Assembly (NCBI GenBank): GCA_000750105.3
Contig: JPHH03000018.1
Span: 310,001-374,000, forward strand
From: Tolypocladium sp. Sup5 PDA-1
Taxonomy: Eukaryota; Ascomycota; Sordariomycetes; Hypocreales; Ophiocordycipitaceae
Direction of reading: 5' to 3'
Length of the DNA: 64,000 nt
The first letter of the stretch is position 1. Each line of letters starts with the position of its first letter. The notes under the pieces are model-generated. The model ran no database searches, had not been told where the DNA came from, and was given only the letters and a program-made list of their open reading frames with translations. The position numbers and the translations under genes were made by a program. This document shows, piece after piece, positions 22,387 through 32,204 of the stretch.

Positions 22387-23585
22387 TGCCATGGCCGTAG
22401 AAGAGTCAGGAGTAGAAGTCATGTCAACCACAGAGCACCGCTCGCTAGCATTACATCAATTACAATATTAGTCCTTCGCACACATGGCACTTGGCATCGA
22501 TTCACTCAGGCCATGGCCCCTCACACAGCGTCATAGCGGTGGCCAATTCGCGTTCTAGAGGGGGCCGGATGCGTCGTCCTCACCGTCGCCGGGCTGTCTC
22601 GCAACCCCACTGCCTTGCTGTCTGGCCAGTCCAGCAAGGGAAGGGCGGGCATTCTTCGGCCGTGTGACGATGATACTGCTGAGGCCGCTGACGAAGTCGA
22701 TGCTGCTGGTGTCGATGGCGATTCTCTTTGGCAGTCGCGACTTGTACGCGAGTAGATGGGTCGCGAGGCAGGCAGGAGAGCTGCGGCTGCTAACAAGATA
22801 ACCGAAGATGGAGGAACACGGTGATGGCTCCTGCGTCTCTGCGAGTCGGAGCTTACTAAACCTGTCACGATGGCCGCCGTCTTCTTCTTTTCCTGTTTCT
22901 TCATCCCTCAGCCGTCCCTTAACCTGGCCTAAATGCGATGTCGCATCGCAGAGGCTTGCGAGGAAAAGGCGAGAAAATACAGATTAAGTCTAGAACGCGC
23001 TGTTGCGACCACCGAATCGGGCGGGAGGTGCCGCCGCTTTCGGTGGTTTCGACAGGGGTTGGAGGTGCAGCAATACAAGCTATCGGCGCTATTCACGACG
23101 AGGATAACAACGATGATGAGCTCCAGACCGCTATTGCAATACTGGCTTTCTTACAGGTCTTCTAATGCGGTGCCTCTAGGTGAGATCGATGGGTATCGTA
23201 ACTAACACTTCTGCCCAATCTTTCTGGATATGCTTCACATGGAATAAGCACCCTACTTCGTACTTCTCCTGTCAATGGATGAATGGGTGAGTGGGGGCCT
23301 CATTCGGCACCTTCTACATTTCGCCAAGTTGATCTTGATCACAACAGCGCGGCGACCGACGCTGCAATCAGAGTCATGCAAAAGAGGCAGATTTGCGATT
23401 ATAGAAGAGGCAGCAAGAGTCTTCTTTGTAATGGATACCACATCAGAGCCTAGTTCATGCGCTTTAATTCATGGGCCATTAATTATGAAAGAATGAATAT
23501 GCATATACCCGTTGCTCCTGCGCTGTTCTGCTCACAGTTATTGCGTTCAGCTTCTGCGTTCAGCTCCTTCCCAGCACCGATCTTG
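20905..23585. other. Gene-poor 2.7 kb with weak ORFs
   Basis: No recognised gene. Two frames read more like protein than the rest: 21928-22281 (+), containing DVDWEARLEVNTKDVPRL, and 22938-23165 (+), ending in GAIHDEDNNDDELQTAIAIL. Either could be a decayed exon, but I cannot join or name them. The frame at 22521-22904 (-) is Ser/Arg-rich and looks like chance coding. A 29-base G run is at 22356-22384. Confidence 0.4.
22356..22384 (+). repeat. 29-base poly-G tract
   Basis: An uninterrupted run of 29 G between GCCGTT and TTTGCCATGG. Such tracts are polymerase-slippage and assembly-error prone, so the exact length is unreliable. Confidence 0.9.
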
Positions 23586-23990
23586 TCACTCTTGGCTCCA
23601 GATCCCATTCGCCATTCCGTCAGCCACGTCATTGAACTCCTCAACGGTCAGCTCATGCGCGAGTATGATTCGAATTGCATACGGCGTCGCATTGAGCGAA
23701 TCAATTTCCAGCTTCCGGTCGTGGACAACGCGCATGATCTGGCACAAGAGTACCCCAACGGGGAATGGCCGAGCCGCGTGGTAGCTGCAGTGACTGGTAT
23801 CTTCATGCAGGCTCTTGATGATGATGTCGACTGCTGGTGGGCCTGAGTACTCCTGATGTCCGGACGCAACACGCAGCTCGCCTGTCGCGCGGTCGTGATA
23901 CTTGCCATCAACCACGGGCGTTCGAGCCTCGCCATGCCATCCGGGAGTGTAGAGCTGCTGGGGATGCTCAGGTTGAAACGTAGAAGACAT
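23586..23990 (-). CDS. Hypothetical protein, 134 aa
   Basis: An intronless minus-strand frame starting MSSTFQPEHPQQLYTPGWHG. It reads as plausible soluble protein (GKYHDRATGELRVASGHQEY, then PPAVDIIIKSLHED, and a C-terminal helix ILAHELTVEEFNDVADGM). No signal peptide, membrane segment or known motif is seen. The frame is open eight codons further upstream, but ATG 23990 is a reasonable start. I do not recognise the family; balanced composition and the acidic C-terminal helix are the reasons to list it. Confidence 0.45.
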   Translation of the reverse strand: MSSTFQPEHPQQLYTPGWHGEARTPVVDGKYHDRATGELRVASGHQEYSGPPAVDIIIKSLHEDTSHCSYHAARPFPVGVLLCQIMRVVHDRKLEIDSLNATPYAIRIILAHELTVEEFNDVADGMANGIWSQE

Positions 23991-24876
23991 AGCTGGCGGA
24001 CGATGCGGGGGCACCTGCGATATGTCGGATAGGTTTTAGGTGGGGTGAATTGTAATGCTCTCGTGGATTTTCTAATGACTTGGGTTGATGGAAATGGGAA
24101 GTCCAACAAATGCAAGTGACGAATGAGGATGATATTTATATGCGGCGGCGTTAAGGCAGGCCGGCGCAAGGACCCTGATTTTGTAATCTGGCATCACCTG
24201 CATGCAGCACCCTGGCCAGCGACGAGGTCCACCTGTACGTGGTGCCGGCTACGAACCTGCCGCTGCTCAGCAGTCGGTAGAGCTAATAATCCTACGTCTG
24301 GTAGGGAACGTAAGTCCGTACTCCGTAGATAGCGTCGGTTGGTGCGGGAACCGCGAGTTTTGTTCTCTAATTCTCTATTTGGTCGTTGCTGCTGCTATTT
24401 GATTTGCTTCATTCAGATGGCGGTTGGTCAACGGGGACGATAACGTGTCAGGTAGGGAGTTTGTTCTCCCACTACGTGACGATGCTGAGCTTGAGGGTAG
24501 AGCAGGCTAGGGTTACGTTCGAGTGTCCCTCGGACTATGCGACATTACATAAGGCAAAAGAGAATGGCACAATACTCGCGAACAGGGTTTGCCTTAGGCA
24601 CTATCTACTCTATGGCGCATATAACACCTGGAGGCATGACGGGAAAGATGAATTCGCGGTGCCAATCGCTAACGAGTGTGTATCTTTTCGTTCGTCGAAT
24701 CTCCGCATACAGCCTGTGACCGCGCTTCCCCTCTATCAATTGCCGGGTAATGACTGATTTCCATCTCCAGTCTCACCACAGTCGGTAGAGCTGTGCAATG
24801 CCAATCACTGCCTGCTCTTGGTCCACAGTCAGCGATTCCGTTCAAGGTGGCGAAGCAGGCGCAAAGTAGGTACTTA
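23991..24876. other. Intergenic
   Basis: A TACTCCGTA motif lies at 24319-24327. The frame at 24386-24757 (+) shows no domain. Nothing else supported. Confidence 0.4.
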
Positions 24877-25143
24877 CTACGAGCAGCCACACTTGGCACA
24901 TTGCCCAGTTCGAAGGCTGGAAGGATCGCAGAGGTACGTTCCTATACTGTCGCATCGACAGCCGTTCGTCTTTTGTCCGTTTGTGCATCGACTGTCCGGG
25001 GCCATGCCGCCGGTGCAGGTAATATGGGTTTTTGCCGCAGCCGCCTGCTCGACCGGGTTTGGCTGAACATTGGGGACGGGGTCGGCTAGGGCGACAGAGC
25101 CGAGGATGCCAGCAATAAGGATGGCGAACTGAGTGGTCTTCAT
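24877..25143 (-). CDS. Small secreted cysteine-rich protein, 88 aa
   Basis: ATG 25143 opens a signal peptide MKTTQFAILIAGILGSVALA, followed by a Pro/Ala-rich spacer and a compact domain with eight cysteines: TC, RC, CRC, LC, QC and KCGC at the very end. No intron is needed. The frame extends upstream of the ATG, but the signal peptide fixes the start. A TATAAA lies 90 bp upstream. Size, cysteine number and secretion fit a fungal effector or small antimicrobial-type protein; no family is recognised. Confidence 0.72.
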   Translation of the reverse strand: MKTTQFAILIAGILGSVALADPVPNVQPNPVEQAAAAKTHITCTGGMAPDSRCTNGQKTNGCRCDSIGTYLCDPSSLRTGQCAKCGCS

Positions 25144-25232
25144 TTTGGGCTTTACTGAGGCTATCTGAGTGTGACTGGTGTGTGTTGTCTGCTTGCTGGA
25201 AAGGTCATGAGTCCAGCGGATGTCTGCCCCCA

Positions 25233-25238
25233 TTTATA
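25233..25238 (-). promoter_or_regulatory. TATA box of the 88-aa secreted gene
   Basis: TATAAA on the minus strand within GGGTATAAATGG, 90 bp upstream of ATG 25143. Confidence 0.6.
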
Positions 25239-27356
25239 CCCGAGTTGAGCCCCTGACCTAGTCGAACAACAGTACTTGGGCCAACGGATTGACGATCCGA
25301 GCCGTTTCACTGATACCCGCTCGAGCTGTAATATTCTATACTGCTTTTCAATGTAATAGGGCGATATTATAGCGAGTTCTGCAGCACATAAGTTCCTCTG
25401 TTATATGCGGTTGGTTGTTATACGTTTCTTGTTAGTCCCTAACTTGCAGTACATAAATTCCTCTGTTAGATGCAATTAGTCCCGGCTCCTCTCCAAAGCT
25501 TCACCTCGCACTCACTCAAGCACTCGAAGCCACCAATCGAGACATCAAGGCGGCGTAGTGGCGCGACCAACATCGACCCATCCTCACATACCAGCCCTGC
25601 CTGCCACGTCAGGTTGAGTTGGTCTCAGCCGTCGCCTCCGGCATGACCATTGAAGCAGGCCACCTTGAAACATATGTTGTTGGTTCTGCTCCCCGGCAGT
25701 GATGGCCGGCAGCTGGGCCCGGCGTCGACAAGTATACCCCGGCACCGGGCGGAAGCTAGTGACTAGGTATATACGAAGCCACGGACCGACGGGACTGTTG
25801 CATCCGTGGGTTCGTCATGCGGGCGTTGCACGTCCCCTTCTATACATGGCGCTATCGCAGCGGCAGCCCGCCCCCTGACTGCCAAGTTGCGAGTGCCATC
25901 TCTCCGCAAGCCATGTTGGCGATTCACCCCGATTAAGAGTAGAAGCAGCCCCTAACCTCGACAGTCCCAACCTTCCCCGGCCAGATCAGAACGATGATCG
26001 CAGAAGACGGGATAGCGCAAACTACTTGATGGGGGCCCTTGAGGGCGAACCGCGCCTCGTTTTGTCACCGCATATATTCCTATAGCGTCGACGCGGCACG
26101 CAACGCCCTCGTGATTGGCGGCGACGCCCACGATACCACCTTGCACAGCAACGATAGCCAACTACTGGCCCTCGCCAGGCGTGTCTTGACTGCGTCAAGA
26201 TAGTCTCGCTACTTGCCCCGCCTGCTGCCTTGCCAAGCTTGCTCATTTGCCAGGGCCAGGTTCCCAGCCCGTTGCCGATCCGAACGCCGTGACTGGCTAG
26301 GAGTGGAACTTTGACTTGACGCCTCCGGCCAAACCGTTCTGTCGGGACGGTATCCCCTCGTTCTGCTCGTTTACCGACCCGCGCAGTCTCGTCTTGTCTC
26401 CGGCCAGCCCCTTGCACCTCCGTTTGCTACCGATAGTACTTCGTGTTCCTCTTTGGCAGGGTCTCTGACGTCGGGCAACCTAGCCATCTGCACGCCTCGC
26501 CATTGGCTACCCGGAACTGATATGATGTATAGAGTCGAATTCGGTAGGTATGGAGGCGGTTACTCGCACCCAGAGTCGAGTGACACTCGGCGGGCTGTCC
26601 CCCCTCCATCGTCGCGGTCCGTCGAGGACGCCGCAGCCCTGCAGAGCTGTGCTGTTGGCCGCTACAATCGCCTCACATCGGGGGAAGGGCAGATGTTAAT
26701 GCCAACGGAGACTTGTCTGTCTACCCTTCGGCAGGGTACGAGGCGTTGGAAGACATTGGTCGTCCCGCGACGCGGCGGGTTCAGAACGGGCAGAGAGTCT
26801 TAATTCAGTCAAAGGTTTTGATTACAATCGAGGCAAGAGACGTCGCAGGTTAGAGATGCGTCATTGTGGTGGACCTCCTGTTGGTAGTCAAGGAAATCAG
26901 CAGAGTCTCATGCAGGCTTGCATGGAACTTTTGGGTCAAGATTGTTGTTGGCCAGCCCTGCATTAGTTGGCCGACGCGCTCCTATGGGGCCCATTCACAG
27001 GGCGGTGCAATCACGTCGATGTGTTACCGGTCCGCAGAATAACCCGTCACATTTACTCATGCAGTTAGGATCTTTATACGGAGCAGACGGGGAGGAGAGG
27101 AAACACATATGCGACATAACCAATATCGCCTGTCGTTAACCCTTGCAAATAACCCCCCTCTTTTGCCCGTTGGCTACACGTCGAGTCGTAGATGGCAACT
27201 TCGTAATCGATGTTGCGTGGCCAATTATAGGGCTTCTCGCTATAACTGTCTAATTAGGGTTGTATCCGTATTCCATATCCTGGAAATGACCTACTATATA
27301 TGCATGTTAGTCGAAGTCCTTTTGTCCCGCCTTGCTCCGTTATCTTTGATGAGTAT
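25239..27356. other. Gene-poor 2.1 kb
   Basis: No supported gene. Around 25497-25700 (+) a frame reads like mutated protein (LTQALEATNRDIKAA then a TAG, WRDQHRPILTYQP), consistent with a RIP-damaged element of unknown type. Frames at 25952-26609 (-) have no domain. Confidence 0.4.
25381..25480 (+). repeat. Imperfect 35-bp direct repeat
   Basis: 25381-25415 (GCAGCACATAAGTTCCTCTG...) is repeated at 25446-25480 (GCAGTACATAAATTCCTCTG...), offset 65 bp. The differences are mainly transitions. Confidence 0.7.
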
Positions 27357-29158
27357 TTAATTCTCGGAAACTGTCCGATCCCCTTGACGAACTACGTCAT
27401 GATGGGCTATTTCTTTCCAGGTCATAAGCTGGAAGTCTGCCTCATTCATGTACGTCCCGGAGCCAGGACTGAGCTTTGTCAGCTCCGGTACGACAACGTG
27501 GGTGATCTCGTCGGCGCGGCGCTGGCCATCGGAACGTGGCGCACTGAAGTTCCAAGTCGACTGGACAAGGACCGTAAGCAGCGCGTCCCGCCACGCCGGC
27601 AGCACCGCGTTGTTCGCGATGGCTTTCCGCGAGGTTGTCTGCTTGACGTCCAGGGCGACGAAGCCTACGAAGGCACCCGTATTCTCAATGATACTGCGTA
27701 TGACACTGACCAGGGCGGTGCCATTCGCTTATACAGTAGCGCGAGGAATCATTCTGCCGCTAAAAAGGTGATGAATCGTGTAAGGGCCTGTCGGTAGTGG
27801 CCCGCCGTACTTGCGGTAGTGCTCTAGGAATGTGGGTTTTGATGTGATTTCGAGGTCGTACTGGACTCCTAACTGGTCGAGGCGATGGGTTAAGGGAGTG
27901 ACAAACTCCGACATTTGTTTCTCAGACCAGTCAGGTACGGTGATGGGAGCGATAAAGAAGGCCTCCTTGGTGACGGCAAAGCCAGCAGTCCCGCCGGCGG
28001 CCGTGAGGCTCGGTAGCAGGTCCTGCCAGGTCTTGAAGACGGTCCAGAAGTCATCTCTGTCTATGCTTGCTGTGGGAAATGCTAGGCTTGCACCTCCCAC
28101 AGTCCCATCGAGGTGCGCTCGAACTGTAAGAGAGAGTACCACACCGTACGTACCTGGGCCGCCTCCACTCAGTGCCCAATAGAGATCAGAGTGGTTCCAG
28201 GACGTGGCCACCACATGCTGGCCCGAAACTGTGATGACTTCCCATTCCAGAACCTGGTCGGCGCCGAGGCCATATTTTGAGCTCATCGGGCCATGGCCGC
28301 CCCCTTGTGTATAGCCTCCGACGAGACCGACTGTTGGACAGAAGCCTCCAACTACGCGCAGACCGTGATCGGCCGCAGCTGTGTATGCCTCGATCCCACG
28401 TACGCCCGCGCCCATTCGCACTGCAGGTCCCGAGTAGCTTTGGCTTTTGAAGTTAAGGACCTCGACTGTGCGTAGGTGATGTGTCCAAAGAGCGAGTGCT
28501 CCCTTCCCTGAGGACTTTCCCATGTAACTGGGGGGAGACATGGTAAGTTAGGGTTGTCTGAACGTAGATACAGTAGCGTAAAATGCCAAATGGAGCAAAA
28601 TGGTACATACCCATGTCCTGTGTTCTTGATAACGACACGAAGCGAGTGGTTGCGCGCGAATGGCAAGCCGCGTATCACATCTTCTGCTCGGGTTACGTTG
28701 ATGGAATACGGAACACTATGACCCAGCATGCATGGCGTTCTAACAGGAGTGAATGGATCGCAGCTGGAGTTCTGCCAGAAAGGACTCTGGATGCCTCCCG
28801 GCCACGATTCGCTTTATGTGCACTTAGTCTTGCTGCCTTTCCTAACGTGAAGTCTGCCGGGTTAGAACACTCACTGGATATCTGGCCACACCCATGCATC
28901 CTTCACTGTGTTGCACCGAGTCGCGTTAAAGTTTGGCTCGTGGCAGACTGACGCGGGAGGCACCGATGCGATGAGACGGCCGTTCATAGATGAGTTAAGC
29001 TCCTGCCATTGCAACTCGGATGGCCAGTAGCTGTCGCTATCGGCGTATGTGTAGAATGGTTGCTCCGAGCCTGAGTGATCCCCGGCTAAAAGAAGGCCGA
29101 TTGGTACTGCTAGGCCGGCTAAGGAGACGGCCCCAAGAATTCTAGAGAGAATGGCTAT
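27357..29158 (-). pseudogene. BBE-like FAD-linked oxidoreductase, decayed
   Basis: A berberine-bridge-enzyme type secreted flavin oxidase. The exons read 29158-28875, 28811-28611 and 28527 down to 27357, with introns GTGAGT...AAG (28874-28812) and GTATGT...CAG (28610-28528). Signal-peptide-like N-terminus, then CDPFTPV, the flavin-histidine motif KNTGHGYMGKSSG and the GGFCPTVGLVGGYTQGGGHG motif with the second flavin-linking Cys. Three lesions are seen: the start is ATA instead of ATG; a TAA stop follows RMIPRATV (about 27729), after which the same frame continues with the family's SGTYMNEADF; the last 25 residues are off-family and truncated. The first two changes fit CpA-to-TpA mutation. 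The damaged 5' end lies beside an LTR-like repeat. Confidence 0.8.
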
Positions 29159-29444
29159 CCTTCGTCGCGAATTAATAACGAGTAGCTTTGTTTCCTAGAC
29201 GCCGCTAATTCAAGGAGTTAATCTAGCTCTAAAGATAATCCGTCGCGTGGTTAGCGTTACGAGATTTTGTTAAGCGCGAAAGTATTACGACCTAGGCTAA
29301 CGGGCCACGGGATGGGCCGGCTATGTAGGCGCTAATGCAGGCTGCATGGAATAATAGTTAGAACGACGGACTAATAAACGTTAGATCAGCGCTAATAGCG
29401 CGATCTATAAGATAGATCGTGTGATCTAGGAACTAGATTATTAA

Positions 29445-29545
29445 CGATCTATAGATCGTAGTAATCTAAGGGATCGCGGTAATCCCTAGGAAAGGTAATA
29501 ATCTAGTAGTAGTATATAAGACCCCTTAATTTCCTTATTATAGTT
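29445..29545 (+). repeat. LTR-like repeat fragment B
   Basis: Partner of 17728-17829. Contains GTATATAAGACCCCTTAATTTCC, a TATA box with a C-rich start as in an LTR promoter. The flanking 29160-29440 is similarly TA/CTAG-rich and probably belongs to the same element; element ends are not visible. Confidence 0.55.
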
Positions 29546-31246
29546 ATTTTCTTCCATGTGGAACCGACTCGGGAAAGCGTGGCATTGCCCCCAAGAACAG
29601 GAGGGTGCATTGTCCCCACCATGCCCCGCGCGTTGGTGCCTGGCGCGAAGTGCACGTGGACGCATTTTTCTGCCAGCAGAACCGGACTGTACCCGCTGAA
29701 TATTAGCGATGCACAGTGGGAAAGACACTGTATTCTGCCGCACGATCAACGAATCAATGGTTCCGTGGTTTTCTGCCACGACGTACCCACCTTCTTTTGC
29801 CGTATGAATTCTGCCGGCAGAATTCGCCTGTCATTCCCCATTATGCTCATCCATCTATCGAGCAATAGGCCGGTCGCCAGCTGATGTCGCTCTCCGTAAT
29901 CTGCGGCTTCCAATAAAAACTCGTTCCAGGCCGGTGTTTGCCAAGTCTCGACAGCTGATTACGTCGTGACGCATCCTGTGTGTCATTTACTTAGTTCACA
30001 GCATGTTAGGTGTTCAGCGCGGGCATGCGTCTGGCTACTCAAGTGACGCACAGAGCCTACACGCACGTCCACCTTCTACCGGACCTGTACGATTCGTCTG
30101 ATAGGTTGGATACTAGACGCAACAAATCGTGCCATATCTGTAGATAGGTTACCTTCGTTTTGACCCTTAACACGACTGAAATCCCGTGGATTGTCAAGCT
30201 ACGATTACACGTGGAGCAATATGGTAGATTAAGGTACCCTAGTCTTTTCGCAGCCGGGCGTTCGGCTATGAACGCCTAGGAGTGATTGATTTGTTATTGT
30301 ACTGCCGTGCCGAGGTACAGTATGGCGACGTACCAATCTTCGGGATATTAAATAGTAGTTTCATCCTCCTACAGGGGAATACTTTCTAAGTATAATATTC
30401 CCAAGTGATATTTCAACCTAAACCACCACCTCAACCATAGATGTCAGGTTCCAAGAACCATTCAATAACCATGCATACTAAGCAGCCAAAAAGAAAGATA
30501 CAAAGGCAAAAGTTACGAAAGTGAAAAATCGACAGCTCATAGAGTCTGCACGAGAGGGAAGTTTCACCGTCTTCTCGGTTAAGCGTACAATCAGCAGCGC
30601 TCCGAAAGCGACCAATGTCGCAGACGTTAAGCAACCAGTATAGGAACCTAACCAGCAATGCACTTCAAGGGATAGTGCTTAGATCGATCAGGATGTTGCA
30701 GCTCAACTCTACGGAGTCATCGACCATACTACCGAGCGTATTGCTCCCTAAACTCTAAAACAATAGCTTGCGATAACTAACGTTCTATAGGTGCCAGGGC
30801 CGCCACCCCTGGCTTCCTCTAGTAGCTTAGGGAAGCACCCAAAGATGATCTTTCGGCTATACAAGCAAGTGGTCAAGCAGAAGCAGATAACGCGACTATT
30901 GCCGTCGTATTGTCCCCCATTGCAAACCCCGCCCCCGCCACTTCCACTAACATAACGGGACACGATGGAAAAAACGTCGTGGTCGACTCTATTGCTACCT
31001 CACTCAACAGATAGCTAGGCGAAGTCGTGGAGCCCGTTCCGGTCTGGCCATTGAGAGGCAACAGTGCTTCATCAGCGCTAAATTCAAAAGGTATCGCTAT
31101 AGTCTCATTTCGGGCGTTCGAGGAAGCTAATATATCTTCAAGAGAGGGTAGACAGCCAATCACGGCTACCGGTAGCATCACCAACAAAACATATTGCAGA
31201 CCCTACATCGGACACGAGTAATGCTACTACGCTTAATCAAGAACAA
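29546..31246. other. Gene-poor 1.7 kb
   Basis: No supported gene. The frame 30873-31187 (-) is Ser/Thr/Ala-rich and probably antisense to decayed plus-strand element sequence. The region leads into the chromodomain remnant. Confidence 0.4.
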
Positions 31247-31790
31247 TTGGATATCAATAGAGTTCCGGAGCAAGCTAATAGCGGAAGAGAGAGTCACACC
31301 ACCACGGCCTTAGACCTCGAGTCAATAAGCCAACATCCTTCTCAGCGATTCTACGACGCGAATAAAGGCGACATAGATAAGGGCGCACTCGACTACAATA
31401 TCAATACGATAATCCACTCATTTGTTTCAGAAGAAGAAGAGTTTAAGGACTGTATTCAGGTTGCGTCGCCTAGGGACTTCGAGGACTACGAGTCACACGT
31501 CAGAGCCCCAACCAGCGGTAATGCCGAGCCATATTCTAGCAAGTAGGAGGCTCGCCGTATCATTAGAGAGGAGATCATTCACGGAAAGGTATACTATATG
31601 ATTGAGTGGAAGCCGAGCCTCGTTTCTAAGGATGATGCCTAGAATGCCTCGCAATTGGTCTAGGAATAGCACAAGCGGAAGGCGAGAATTCGGGCAGGAG
31701 CGAAGAAGAGGCTAGACCGGGGAAAGCTTAGAGCGAATAAGCCGAAACTAAGACAACAGACAGGCTCTCCACTGTAGATAGACTATTTTT
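31247..31790 (+). pseudogene. Chromodomain-like remnant with TAG stops
   Basis: A plus-strand frame (99 aa open, then interrupted) runs into GKVYYMIEWKPSLVSKDDA, a chromodomain-like strand-helix pattern. It continues through TAG codons as NASQLV then HKRKARIRAGAKK. The stops sit where Gln or Trp would be expected. It is most likely the C-terminal part of a chromodomain-containing transposon or host protein fragment damaged by RIP. No upstream integrase is visible. Confidence 0.5.
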
Positions 31791-32110
31791 TTCTCTGGTT
31801 AATTAGTATACAATCATATTTAAGAACTCTTTATCAAATTGTTCACTTCTTATTGCGATTAGAAGCTCGATGAAGGCAGAACAAGTTCACTACTATACGC
31901 CATCTATACCGTGAAGCAACGAAGCAAGAAGCAGACGATACGTAGGCGATACGAAATAAGAAATTAGAAATACATTAGGACATGGCCTCTTTTGGACGTC
32001 GGGTGTCTGCCCACGAGGCGCAGAGGTGGTCACGATATTGTACTGAGTGGGAAATTGACTAACACTCATTCCGCATCTTCAATCGCCAAAACAGGAATTC
32101 CCAAAGATAA

Positions 32111-32204
32111 CATGTCCTAGATTAGCATGTCCTGAACTGGCATGTCCTAATCTAGCATGTCCTAAACTGGCATGTCCGGAATTGGCATATCCTAAACTAG
32201 CATG
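32111..32204. repeat. 15-bp minisatellite, about six copies
   Basis: Unit CATGTCCTAAACTGG repeated with variants (CATGTCCTAGATTAG, CATGTCCTGAACTGG, CATGTCCTAATCTAG, CATGTCCGGAATTGG). On the minus strand it encodes a five-residue repeat of the type GHASL, inside a frame at 32079-32378 that has no other support. Confidence 0.85.

Noticed and set aside
22521..22904. 127-aa minus-strand Ser/Arg-rich frame
   Set aside because: Low-complexity composition, no motif, no signal or domain; likely chance.
30873..31187. 104-aa minus-strand frame as a secreted protein
   Set aside because: The hydrophobic N-terminus is short and the rest is Ser/Thr/Ala-rich, opposite decayed element sequence; no supporting promoter.
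32111..32204. CRISPR-like array
   Set aside because: Units are contiguous 15-mers without spacers; it is a minisatellite in a eukaryotic genome.
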